Assembly: GCA_905233785.1 (NCBI GenBank) | Contig: CAJOCV010000026.1 | Coordinates: 1-14,445, forward strand | Reading direction: 5' to 3' | DNA from: an uncultured Oscillospiraceae bacterium | GTDB taxonomy: Bacteria; Bacillota; Clostridia; Oscillospirales; Oscillospiraceae | Length of the DNA stretch: 14,445 nt | In this document: in pieces, positions 6,519 through 13,066 of the stretch | Numbering within the stretch: position 1 is the stretch's first letter | Layout of the letters: the number at the start of each line of letters is the position of its first letter | Notes under the pieces: model-generated | What the model saw: only the letters and a program-made list of their open reading frames with translations | What the model was told of the DNA's origin: nothing | Databases searched by the model: none | Translations under genes and position numbers: made by a program

Positions 6519-7205
6519 ATGAGCAAACGCGCTCTGATCGTGGAGGATGACGCAAACATCGCGGAGCTTTTGCGTCTGTATCTGGGAAAGGACGGCTTTG
6601 AGACGATGATCGCCGCCGACGGCGGCAAGGCCGAAGCCACATTCGATCTCTTTCAGCCCGACGTGGTGCTGCTGGACATCATGCTGCCCGTGAAGGACGG
6701 CTGGCAGGTCTGCCGGGACATTCGGAAGAAAGCCTCCACGCCTATCATCATGCTCACGGCAAAGGGCGAGCTGAACGACAAGGTCAACGGCCTGGAGATG
6801 GGTGCGGACGACTATGTGACCAAGCCCTTTGAGGTCAAGGAGCTTCTGGCGCGCGTGCACGCGGTTCTGCGCCGCAGCGACGCGGACGGGCCTGCGGAGA
6901 AGAAGCTGAGCTTTGACAAGCTGACGATCAATCTGGATTCCTATGAGCTGATCGTAGACGGCAAGAAGGTGGACACCCCGCCCAAGGAGATGGAGCTTCT
7001 CTACCATCTCGCGGCCTCGCCCAACCGGGTCTTCACGCGCAACCAGCTTCTCGACGAGGTCTGGGGCTTTGACTACTTCGGCGACTCCCGCACCGTGGAC
7101 GTGCACGTCAAGCGCCTGCGCGAGAAGCTCGAGGGCGTGAGCGACAAATGGAGCCTCAAAACCGTCTGGGGCGTGGGCTATAAGTTTGAAGTGTTGGACG
7201 GATGA
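6519..7205 (+). CDS. OmpR/PhoB-family response regulator
   Basis: This 228-residue DNA-binding regulator has an N-terminal receiver domain (about 4-118) with acidic pocket Asp10-Asp11, phosphoacceptor Asp53 in LLDIMLP, the switch Thr in MLTAKG, and Lys in VTKPFE. A winged-helix domain follows (about 130-226) with the hallmark segments PPKEMELLYHLA, NRVFTRNQLLDEVWG, RTVDVHVKRLREKL and VWGVGYKF. AAGGAG (6505-6510) lies 8 nt before the ATG. Its last codons overlap the kinase start (ATGA), so the pair is translationally coupled and the kinase is surely its partner. Because htrA follows in the same operon, a role like that of CssR or other envelope-stress regulators is likely, but this is an inference from context. 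Confidence 0.96.
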   Translation: MSKRALIVEDDANIAELLRLYLGKDGFETMIAADGGKAEATFDLFQPDVVLLDIMLPVKDGWQVCRDIRKKASTPIIMLTAKGELNDKVNGLEMGADDYVTKPFEVKELLARVHAVLRRSDADGPAEKKLSFDKLTINLDSYELIVDGKKVDTPPKEMELLYHLAASPNRVFTRNQLLDEVWGFDYFGDSRTVDVHVKRLREKLEGVSDKWSLKTVWGVGYKFEVLDG

Positions 7206-8641
7206 AAAGTATCTTTCTGCGAAACTTCTTTGCCACGGCGCTGCTGGTGTTTATGAGCTTTCTGATCATCGCGCTGTCCTTTGTGGGCATCGGGCGCACC
7301 TATGTCATCAGCGATTATCGCAGCGGCATGGAAAACTGCGCGCACGAGGTAGCGCGCACGGCCTCGGCCATCGCCCGGGGGGATTCCCTCTCGAGCTGGG
7401 TGCTGAGCATGTCCATCAGCTCCATCTCCCACTCCACAGGGGATCATATCTTCATCACGGACGAGAGCGGCATGATCGTGAGCTGCTCGGACACGAACCC
7501 GATGTGCGAGCATCTGGGGGCGCGGCTGCCGGAGGACACGGTGAATGCCATTGGCAGCATCTACGACGAGCTGACAGACCTCGGCGGGCTCTACCACAGC
7601 CGCCGCTATGTGGCCGCGGCGCCCATCCGCGCCTTTGGCAGCGAAGCGGTGCTGGGCTACGCCTTCGTGTCCAACCAGGTGGATAACATGCTGGACGCCT
7701 GGTCAACCTTTCTCATCGTTGCCGCCATCGTGGGGCTGGGGGTCTTTCTCGCCGCGCTGCTGGTGACGCTGCTCTACTCCCGGCATCTGGCAAAGCCTCT
7801 GGATGAAATGGCGGCAGCCTCCCGCAAGTTTGCGCGGGGCGATTTCTCCGTCCGCGTCCGGCAGACCGAAGACCCCACCGACGAGATGGGGGCGCTCATT
7901 GACTCGTTCAACAAGATGGCGGACTCTCTCGAGCAGTCGGAGCAACGGCGCAGCGAGTTTATCGCGAACATCTCCCACGAGCTGCGCACGCCCATGACCA
8001 CGATCGCGGGCTTTGCCGACGGCATTCTGGACGGCACCATCCCGGCGCAGGAGGAGCGAAAATACCTCATCTCCATCCGGGACGAGACGCGCCGCCTCTC
8101 CCGTCTGGTGAAGGATATGCTGGGCGTGTCGCAGGCGCGCGCCCGCGCCTCGGACGCGAGCCACCGCAGCGTCTTTGACGTTTCGGAGCTGATCGTTCAG
8201 ACGCTTTTGAGCTTTGAAGGCCGCGCTACCAAAAAGAACCTGGACGTTGACCCTCAGCTTCCCGACAATCCGATCCTCGTGCGCGCGGACAAGGACGCGA
8301 TCACGCAGGTCATCTACAATCTTCTGGATAACGCGGTGAAGTTTGCCTCGCCGGGCAGCTGCCTCGTTCTAAAGCTCTACAAGGATAACGGCAAGGCCTA
8401 TGTCTCGGTCAAGGATCACGGCGAGACGATCCCGCCGGACGATTTGCCCTTCATCTTTGATCGCTTCCACAAGTCCGACCGCTCCCGCAGCATGGACAAG
8501 GACGGCGTGGGGCTGGGGCTCTATCTCGTCAAAACCATCCTCAACAGCCACGACGAGGACATTGCCGTCAAGAGTGAGGACGGCTGCACGGAATTTGTCT
8601 TTACATTGCCACTGGCGGAAACCACGAAACAGAGGGATTAA
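7202..8641 (+). CDS. HAMP-domain sensor histidine kinase
   Basis: This 479-residue membrane kinase has a first transmembrane helix (about 8-30), an extracytoplasmic sensor region of about 130 residues (31-163) containing a PAS/Cache-like stretch FITDESGMIVSCSD, a second transmembrane helix (about 166-190), a HAMP linker (191-243), a HisKA domain with phosphoacceptor His259 in SHELRTPMTT, and an ATPase domain (about 355-473) with N box NLLDNAVKFA, F box FDRFHKSDRSRS and G2 box GVGLGLYLVKTIL. The G1 motif reads DHGETIP, where most kinases have DNGPGIP, so the second glycine is Thr. The ATG overlaps the regulator's stop (ATGA), and htrA begins 1 nt after its stop. The signal is unknown; misfolded exported protein is the usual cue for HtrA-linked kinases. 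Confidence 0.96.
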   Translation: MKSIFLRNFFATALLVFMSFLIIALSFVGIGRTYVISDYRSGMENCAHEVARTASAIARGDSLSSWVLSMSISSISHSTGDHIFITDESGMIVSCSDTNPMCEHLGARLPEDTVNAIGSIYDELTDLGGLYHSRRYVAAAPIRAFGSEAVLGYAFVSNQVDNMLDAWSTFLIVAAIVGLGVFLAALLVTLLYSRHLAKPLDEMAAASRKFARGDFSVRVRQTEDPTDEMGALIDSFNKMADSLEQSEQRRSEFIANISHELRTPMTTIAGFADGILDGTIPAQEERKYLISIRDETRRLSRLVKDMLGVSQARARASDASHRSVFDVSELIVQTLLSFEGRATKKNLDVDPQLPDNPILVRADKDAITQVIYNLLDNAVKFASPGSCLVLKLYKDNGKAYVSVKDHGETIPPDDLPFIFDRFHKSDRSRSMDKDGVGLGLYLVKTILNSHDEDIAVKSEDGCTEFVFTLPLAETTKQRD

Positions 8642-8642
8642 C

Positions 8643-9929
8643 ATGAACAACAACGAATGGTATGAGCCCCTGCGCGAGAGCGCCGCTTCCGAACAGACCC
8701 CGGCCATCGCGCCGGTTAATGCGGCCGGAAGGAGCTGGACGCCGCTGCGCGTTACCGGCGCGGTGTGTATCCTGCTGGCGCTGATCGTGGCCAGCTCGCT
8801 CATCTTCGGCGGCGGCACACAGCCGACGATCAGCAGTCCCGCCGTGACGGCGCCGCCCGCTCTCGACCCGGACGATCTGCCCCCCGACCCGGCGGAGTTT
8901 TTCCGCTCGTTTTATCAGAGCGTACAGACGGACACCTCTGCCACCTACATTGAGAAGGCGAAGCTCCCCATCGCCTACGAGCAGCAGCTCACGCCCGCCT
9001 CGGGCGAGGAGCTGACGCTGCAGGAGCTCTACGAGCGCTGCAGCCCCACGATCGTCGCCATTGCGGGCTACCAGAAGGACGTACTGGGCTACGTCTGGGG
9101 CACGGGCGTGATCCTGAGCGAGGACGGACTGATCCTCACCAACGCCCATGTGATTGAGGACTGCCACTCCGCCACGGTCACGCTCTTTGACGACCGGGAG
9201 TTTGAGGCGAAGCTTGTGGGCTCTGACGCGATCAGCGACCTTGCGCTCTTAAAGATCGAGGCCGAGGGGCTTCCCGCGGCGACCTTCGGGGAGAGCGCCA
9301 CCCTCCAGGTGGGCGACCGCGTCGCCGCCATCGGCAATCCCCTGGGCAGCACTTTCCGCAACACGCTCACCGACGGCATCATCTCCGCCATCGCCCGCAA
9401 TGTGGAGGCCAAGGGGCACCGCATGACGCTTCTGCAGACCAACACCGCCATCAACGAGGGTAACTCCGGCGGCGCGCTGTTCAACATGTACGGTCAGGTG
9501 GTCGGCGTGACGAACATGAAGATGATGTCCGCCTATTCAAGCATTGAGGGTATCGGCTTTGCGATCCCCTCCTCCACGGTGCAGGGCGTGGTGAACGCCC
9601 TGGTGAAGGATGGCGAGGTGCGCGGCCGCCCGTCTATCGGCATCACCGTCGGCACGATCCCGGAGGCGGCCAAGTCGGAATATGAACTGCCGGACGGCCT
9701 GTACATCTCCGCCGTCACCCCCGGCACCGACGCGGAGGCGAAGGGCGTCCGCCCCGGCGACGTTCTCATGGCGGTCAACGGGACGCCCGTCACCACCACG
9801 GACGAGGTAAACGACATCAAGAACGCCCTCCAGGTTGGCGACACGATGCGTTTCACCCTCTGGCGCGACGGTGAGGAGCTGGAAATCGACGTGATCCTCA
9901 TGGACACGAACGACGTCTACGGGAAATAG
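8643..9929 (+). CDS. htrA: Membrane-anchored HtrA/DegP-type serine protease with PDZ domain
   Basis: This 428-residue S1C protease degrades or chaperones misfolded proteins outside the membrane. A short cytoplasmic N-terminus (1-33) is followed by one transmembrane helix (about 34-57) and a Pro/Asp-rich linker. The trypsin-like domain (about 120-320) carries the full triad: His169 in LTNAHVIED, Asp199 in AISDLALLKI and Ser275 in NEGNSGGALF. A single PDZ domain occupies about 326-425 (GVRPGDVLMAVNGTPV). The ATG at 8643 was chosen over in-frame upstream codons because it lies 1 nt after the kinase stop with GAGGG (8632-8636) 6 nt upstream, and it places the TM segment correctly. It is the third gene of the regulator-kinase-htrA operon, so the protease is probably an output, and possibly a feedback element, of the two-component pathway. 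Confidence 0.96.
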   Translation: MNNNEWYEPLRESAASEQTPAIAPVNAAGRSWTPLRVTGAVCILLALIVASSLIFGGGTQPTISSPAVTAPPALDPDDLPPDPAEFFRSFYQSVQTDTSATYIEKAKLPIAYEQQLTPASGEELTLQELYERCSPTIVAIAGYQKDVLGYVWGTGVILSEDGLILTNAHVIEDCHSATVTLFDDREFEAKLVGSDAISDLALLKIEAEGLPAATFGESATLQVGDRVAAIGNPLGSTFRNTLTDGIISAIARNVEAKGHRMTLLQTNTAINEGNSGGALFNMYGQVVGVTNMKMMSAYSSIEGIGFAIPSSTVQGVVNALVKDGEVRGRPSIGITVGTIPEAAKSEYELPDGLYISAVTPGTDAEAKGVRPGDVLMAVNGTPVTTTDEVNDIKNALQVGDTMRFTLWRDGEELEIDVILMDTNDVYGK

Positions 9930-9932
9930 ACG

Positions 9933-9978
9933 CGTAGGGGCGATTTACCCATAAAGGGCACAATGCACGAATCGCCCG
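9933..9978. repeat. GTAGGGGCG hairpin, copy 1
   Basis: CGTAGGGGCGA (9933-9943) opens an inverted repeat: GGGCGATT (9938-9945) pairs perfectly with AATCGCCC (9970-9977) over a 24-nt loop. The same 11-mer starts copy 2, 76 nt downstream. GTAGGGGCG elements of this kind are, as far as I recall, dispersed between genes in gut Firmicutes; their role is not known. Confidence 0.7.
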
Positions 9979-10008
9979 CAGATTTGCACCATCTCACGGT
10001 TTCACCCT

Positions 10009-10035
10009 CGTAGGGGCGACCCTTGCGGTCGCCCG
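10009..10035. repeat. GTAGGGGCG hairpin, copy 2
   Basis: CGTAGGGGCGA (10009-10019) is identical to copy 1. Here GGGCGACC (10014-10021) pairs with GGTCGCCC (10027-10034) over a 5-nt loop. Relative to copy 1 both arms changed together (GATT/AATC to GACC/GGTC), so pairing is kept. Confidence 0.75.
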
Positions 10036-10047
10036 CCGTCCCATCCC

Positions 10048-10098
10048 AAAAAGAAATTGCCATGCCAGTGTAAGCACCGGCGCGGCAATTTCTTTTTT
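10048..10098. terminator. Bidirectional terminator between htrA and prmA
   Basis: AAAAAGAAATTGCC (10048-10061) is perfectly complementary to GGCAATTTCTTTTT (10084-10097), with a 22-nt loop. The right arm ends in six T for plus-strand transcripts and the left arm supplies five A, which become U in minus-strand transcripts. It separates the convergent htrA and prmA genes. The stem is A/T rich with a GGC cap, so efficiency may be moderate. Confidence 0.7.
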
Positions 10099-10104
10099 CA
10101 CTAT

Positions 10105-10139
10105 CCACTGACCACTGACCACTGACCACTGACCACTAA
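10105..10139. repeat. CCACTGA heptanucleotide tandem repeat
   Basis: Four perfect CCACTGA units (10105-10132) are followed by a partial fifth, CCACTAA (10133-10139). The array overlaps the stop codon of prmA (10136-10138, read on the minus strand as TAG). No spacers or associated genes are present, so it is a microsatellite and not a CRISPR. Confidence 0.9.
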
Positions 10140-11059
10140 TTCAGCACCGCGGTAAACTGATGCCATTCCTCCTCGCAGCGGTGTTCGGTAATGCGCATCC
10201 CCGCGCGCTCGATGGCGGCGCAGACTTCATCCTGCCGCCCCTCGATGATGCCGGAGGTGATGAACACGCCGTCCTTTTTGAGAAAGCCGGGCACATGGGG
10301 CGCCAGCGGGATAATCACGTCCGAGACGATGTTGGCCAGCACGAGATCATAGCCCGCGCCGAAGCCGCGCCGCAGAGAAGCGTCCGCGATCACATCCCCC
10401 GCGCAGGCGCTGAGGCGATCCGCCCCGATGCCGTTGAGCGCCGCGTTGGACATGACCACGTCCGGCGCCTTGGGGTCGATGTCGCAGCCGAGGCAGCTCT
10501 TCGCTCCCAGCACCAGCGCGCCGATGCCGAGGATGCCGCTGCCGCAGCCGAGGTCGAGCACGCGGCTTTCTTGGTTTACATAATTTTCAAGTGCTGCAAG
10601 GCACATCCGCGTCGTGGCGTGGCTGCCCGTGCCGAAGATCAGGCCGGGGTCGAGCCGCAGGGGCAGCCGCCCTCCCTCGGGGATCGGCTCCCACTCCGGG
10701 ACGACGACGAGCTTCTCCCCCACCTCGATGGGTTTATAGTACTCCCGCCAGTTGTTTTCCCAGTCGCTGTCCTCCACCGTAGAGACCGTGACCTCGCCGT
10801 AGGCTGCCTGAATGGCGCGCAGAGCGGCTTTCCCCTCCTCGTCGTCGGTGAGGTAACACTTGATGCGGCTGACGCCGGCAAACTGCCGCTCCAGTTCATC
10901 GTCCACATAATCCCAGTACTGGTGGTTATTTTCGAGAAACGCTTGAAAATCCGCCTCGTTTTCGATCACAAAGCCGCCGACGCCCATGGCGCTCATCTCC
11001 TCGCAGCGGCGGTCGATCTCCTCGGCGGGGGTATTGACGATCACTTCAATATATCGCAT
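10136..11059 (-). CDS. prmA: Ribosomal protein L11 methyltransferase
   Basis: PrmA transfers methyl groups from S-adenosylmethionine to ribosomal protein L11. This 307-residue protein has the usual length and layout: an N-terminal alpha/beta domain (1-100) with the typical DSDWENNWREYYKP segment (97-110), then LRLDPGLIFGTGSHATTRMC (134-153), which is diagnostic for PrmA, and a class I methyltransferase domain with the SAM-binding motif VLDLGCGSGILGIGA (167-181), CDIDPKA (192-198) and LANIVSDVI near 250. AAAGGAG (11068-11074) is 8 nt before the ATG, and a good promoter lies upstream. The gene is transcribed alone, convergent with htrA. Its stop codon lies inside a CCACTGA tandem repeat, so slippage there could alter only sequence after or just at the C-terminus. 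Confidence 0.96.
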   Translation of the reverse strand: MRYIEVIVNTPAEEIDRRCEEMSAMGVGGFVIENEADFQAFLENNHQYWDYVDDELERQFAGVSRIKCYLTDDEEGKAALRAIQAAYGEVTVSTVEDSDWENNWREYYKPIEVGEKLVVVPEWEPIPEGGRLPLRLDPGLIFGTGSHATTRMCLAALENYVNQESRVLDLGCGSGILGIGALVLGAKSCLGCDIDPKAPDVVMSNAALNGIGADRLSACAGDVIADASLRRGFGAGYDLVLANIVSDVIIPLAPHVPGFLKKDGVFITSGIIEGRQDEVCAAIERAGMRITEHRCEEEWHQFTAVLN

Positions 11060-11088
11060 GGCTCAAACTCCTTTATCCTGTTTTCTGT

Positions 11089-11118
11089 ATTATAACAAAG
11101 CTTTCGCCCATTCGTCAA
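11089..11118 (-). promoter_or_regulatory. prmA promoter
   Basis: On the minus strand, TTGACG (11118-11113), an 18-nt spacer and a perfect TATAAT (11094-11089) lie about 30 nt upstream of the prmA ATG. Confidence 0.75.
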
Positions 11119-11165
11119 TCCGACGGAATCGGGGGAAAACGCGCCGTCGAAACCTGTCATTTTTG

Positions 11166-11184
11166 TGTCAAACGCTGATTGACA
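11166..11184. promoter_or_regulatory. TGTCA-N9-TGACA inverted repeat over the -35 box
   Basis: TGTCA (11166-11170) and TGACA (11180-11184) form an inverted repeat whose right arm is part of the TTGACA -35 box. Two further TGTCA copies lie at 11155-11159 and 11213-11217. An operator is possible, but the half-site overlaps the -35 consensus, so chance is not excluded. Confidence 0.35.
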
Positions 11185-11207
11185 ATGAATAAACACAGTG
11201 GTATATT
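11179..11207 (+). promoter_or_regulatory. Strong promoter of the zinc-ribbon gene
   Basis: A perfect TTGACA (11179-11184), a 17-nt spacer and TATATT (11202-11207) with an extended -10 TGG (11199-11201) make this the best consensus promoter in the window. The start is expected near 11213-11215. Confidence 0.85.
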
Positions 11208-11210
11208 CTG

Positions 11211-11223
11211 CCTGTCAGACAGG
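11211..11223. promoter_or_regulatory. Palindrome at the transcription start, possible operator
   Basis: CCTGTC-A-GACAGG is a perfect 6-bp palindrome with a 1-nt centre, placed on the expected transcription start of the zinc-ribbon gene. A bound repressor here would block initiation; this is an inference from position. Confidence 0.45.
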
Positions 11224-11238
11224 AAGTTAAAAAAACAT

Positions 11239-11258
11239 AGAACGCTTGTATGCGTTCT
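11239..11258 (+). promoter_or_regulatory. Leader hairpin next to the ribosome binding site
   Basis: AGAACGC (11239-11245) pairs perfectly with GCGTTCT (11252-11258) across the 6-nt loop TTGTAT, and ends 1 nt before AGGAGG (11260-11265). It could stabilise the mRNA 5' end, keep the ribosome site single-stranded, or be a protein-binding site. I recognise no riboswitch class. Confidence 0.5.
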
Positions 11259-11273
11259 CAGGAGGAAATGACT

Positions 11274-11519
11274 ATGAAGTGCCCCCGCTGCGGACAGGAA
11301 ATGACTCTGGACGGTCATCGGAAAATTGATCTGTATATGTGCTATAACTGCGGCTATATTGAGGGTCGCAACATGGGCTCTGATGTGTTCACCCCTTCGG
11401 CCAGCAATTTCAGCCGTCTTCACGACCTGAACCTGAACGAAACCGCGGCCTTTCTCGCAAAGGGTCTGAATCTGGACGAAAACCGCGTCGCTGCCTGGCT
11501 GGAGGCTTCTGAGGGCTGA
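11274..11519 (+). CDS. Small zinc-ribbon protein
   Basis: This 81-residue protein has two CxxC knuckles: CPRC (Cys3, Cys6) and CYNC (Cys23, Cys26), a typical zinc ribbon of 23 residues between outer cysteines. It continues with YIEGRNMGSD and a C-terminal helical part (about 45-79) rich in Leu/Asn/Asp. I chose the ATG at 11274 because it lies 8 nt after AGGAGG; an ATG at 11268 is only 2 nt from it and would add just Met-Thr. The protein has no signal peptide. I do not know its function; small ribbons like this often bind nucleic acid or the ribosome. The strong consensus promoter, leader hairpin and strong terminator indicate a highly expressed single-gene unit. Confidence 0.85.
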   Translation: MKCPRCGQEMTLDGHRKIDLYMCYNCGYIEGRNMGSDVFTPSASNFSRLHDLNLNETAAFLAKGLNLDENRVAAWLEASEG

Positions 11520-11542
11520 TCCCGTTATCGTAAGCTCGTTTT

Positions 11543-11584
11543 GGGGCTGTGAAAAAACTCCGTTTTTTCACAGCCCCAGTTTTT
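11543..11584 (+). terminator. Intrinsic terminator of the zinc-ribbon gene
   Basis: A perfect 16-bp stem (11543-11558 with 11562-11577), GGGG-CTGTGAAAAAAC against GTTTTTTCACAG-CCCC, closes a TCC loop and is followed by AG and five T. It is the same element as the one at 3169-3203, differing by two compensated base pairs. Confidence 0.92.
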
Positions 11585-11586
11585 CG

Positions 11587-11615
11587 TTGTAAAGCGTCTG
11601 AAACTGTGCTATATT
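11587..11615 (+). promoter_or_regulatory. Promoter of the MBOAT/SGNH operon
   Basis: TTGTAA (11587-11592), a 17-nt spacer and TATATT (11610-11615) with an extended -10 TGC (11607-11609) lie directly after the terminator, about 40 nt before the MBOAT ATG. Confidence 0.75.
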
Positions 11616-11656
11616 GAAAGAACCCTATGCTTGGTGGATTTGAAGGGAGGGAGCGT

Positions 11657-13057
11657 ATGGTTTTCAGCTCGGCGATTTTTCTCTTTGCCTTTCTGCCGCT
11701 CTGCTATCTGTTGACACGACTGACGAAAAATCTGCGTGTACAAAACCTGATTCTCGCGTTTGCAAGCCTTGTGTTCTACGCCTTCGGGCAATTGCAGTAT
11801 GTTCCGCTCTTTCTCGCCTCGGTCCTGGTCAACTATCTGGCGGGGCTGCTGCTCACGTCCCGCTTTCCGAAAAGCCGCCCTGTGCTGACGGCGGCGGTGA
11901 TTCTGAACCTGGCTGTTCTCGGTGTTTTCAAGTACACAGACTTCGTGCTGCAAAACCTGAACGCTCTTTTCCGGACAAGCCTTCCCATGACCGGGATCGT
12001 GCTGCCCATCGGCATCAGCTTTTTCACCTTCCAGGGACTCAGCTATGTGATCGACACCTATCGGGAACCGGAGGGCGGCACGAGGGATTTCTTCAAGCTC
12101 CTGCTCTACATCGCCTTTTTCCCCCAGCTCATCGCCGGTCCCATCGTAAAATACCACGACATTGCCGAACAGATCGACCACCGAAGTCTCTCCCCTGCGC
12201 AGAGCGCCGCGGGGATCCGCCGCTTCATCCTGGGGCTTGCCAAGAAGCTCCTGCTTGCGGACACGGTGGGCTATCTCGCGGACGCGGCGTATGCCGCGCT
12301 CTCCGGTACGCCGGACACGCGCGTGATGTGGCTCGGCGCAGTATGCTATACGCTGCAAATATACTACGATTTCAGCGGATACAGCGACATGGCCATCGGC
12401 ATGGGACATATGTTTGGCTTCACGTTCCGGGAAAACTTTCTCTTCCCCTATGCTTCAAGCTCCATCAAGGAGTTTTGGCGCCGATGGCATATCAGCCTCT
12501 CGACCTGGTTTAAGGAATACCTCTACATTCCCTTAGGCGGCAACCGCAAGGGGCGCGCGAGGGCGGCGCTCAACCGCTTTGTCGTCTTTCTCTGCACCGG
12601 CGTCTGGCACGGCGCGAACTGGACCTTTGTGTTCTGGGGGCTTGCGCACGGACTGCTGTCCAGCGCGGAGGACTGGGGTCTGATCCCCATCGCGAAGCTG
12701 GAGCGGAAGCCCTGGGGGCGCGTCCTCTGCCGGTTGTACACCATGTTCTGCGTGACGCTGCTGTTTGCCATTTTCCGCGCCGATTCGCTCTCGGACGGCT
12801 TTGCACTGATTGCTGCGCTCTTCGCCGGAACCTTTACCGCCGAGGGCAGCCTGCTGCTGGCAAAGCTCCTCTCCCCCGCCGCGATTCTCACGGCCGCGCT
12901 GGCGCTGCTGCTCTCCGGCAAGCTCGCCCCAGCGCTGCGTGAGCGCCTTAGGCTTCCCGAAGCCGCTGCCAACGCCCTGAGTCTTTTGCTGCTCCTGCTG
13001 TGTATGCTCTGCCTCTCCAAGGGCGGCTTCCACCCGTTTATTTATTTTCAGTTTTGA
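11657..13057 (+). CDS. MBOAT O-acyltransferase, AlgI/DltB-like
   Basis: This 466-residue polytopic membrane protein is of the usual MBOAT length, with many hydrophobic helices from residue 2 on. Hallmarks seen are the QGLSYVIDTYRE block, FPQLIAGPIVKY, the motif YYDFSGYSDMAIGMG, FWRRWHISLSTWFKEYLYIP with His278, and the active-site segment GVWHGANWTFVFWGLAHG with the invariant His318. These match AlgI-type proteins, which move acetyl groups across the membrane to a partner that acetylates an exported polymer; DltB handles D-alanine in the same way. The start is set by AGGGAGG (11644-11650), 6 nt before the ATG; an earlier in-frame ATG at 11627 lacks such a site. The SGNH gene follows after 9 nt, favouring O-acetylation over D-alanylation, since no dltA, dltC or dltD-like genes are present. 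The polymer is unknown. Confidence 0.93.
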   Translation: MVFSSAIFLFAFLPLCYLLTRLTKNLRVQNLILAFASLVFYAFGQLQYVPLFLASVLVNYLAGLLLTSRFPKSRPVLTAAVILNLAVLGVFKYTDFVLQNLNALFRTSLPMTGIVLPIGISFFTFQGLSYVIDTYREPEGGTRDFFKLLLYIAFFPQLIAGPIVKYHDIAEQIDHRSLSPAQSAAGIRRFILGLAKKLLLADTVGYLADAAYAALSGTPDTRVMWLGAVCYTLQIYYDFSGYSDMAIGMGHMFGFTFRENFLFPYASSSIKEFWRRWHISLSTWFKEYLYIPLGGNRKGRARAALNRFVVFLCTGVWHGANWTFVFWGLAHGLLSSAEDWGLIPIAKLERKPWGRVLCRLYTMFCVTLLFAIFRADSLSDGFALIAALFAGTFTAEGSLLLAKLLSPAAILTAALALLLSGKLAPALRERLRLPEAAANALSLLLLLLCMLCLSKGGFHPFIYFQF

Positions 13058-13066
13058 GTTTTGCCT

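Noticed and set aside
9917..10129. Minus-strand frame beginning MVSGQWSVDSEK
   Set aside because: Its start lies in the CCACTGA tandem repeat, and the peptide is what that repeat encodes by chance; it also spans the terminator and a GTAGGGGCG hairpin.
10105..10139. Possible CRISPR array
   Set aside because: Units are 7 bp, directly adjacent, with no spacers and no cas genes in the window.
11239..11258. Riboswitch or T-box leader for the zinc-ribbon gene
   Set aside because: The leader is only about 60 nt with one short hairpin; no aptamer core, specifier loop or T-box sequence is seen.
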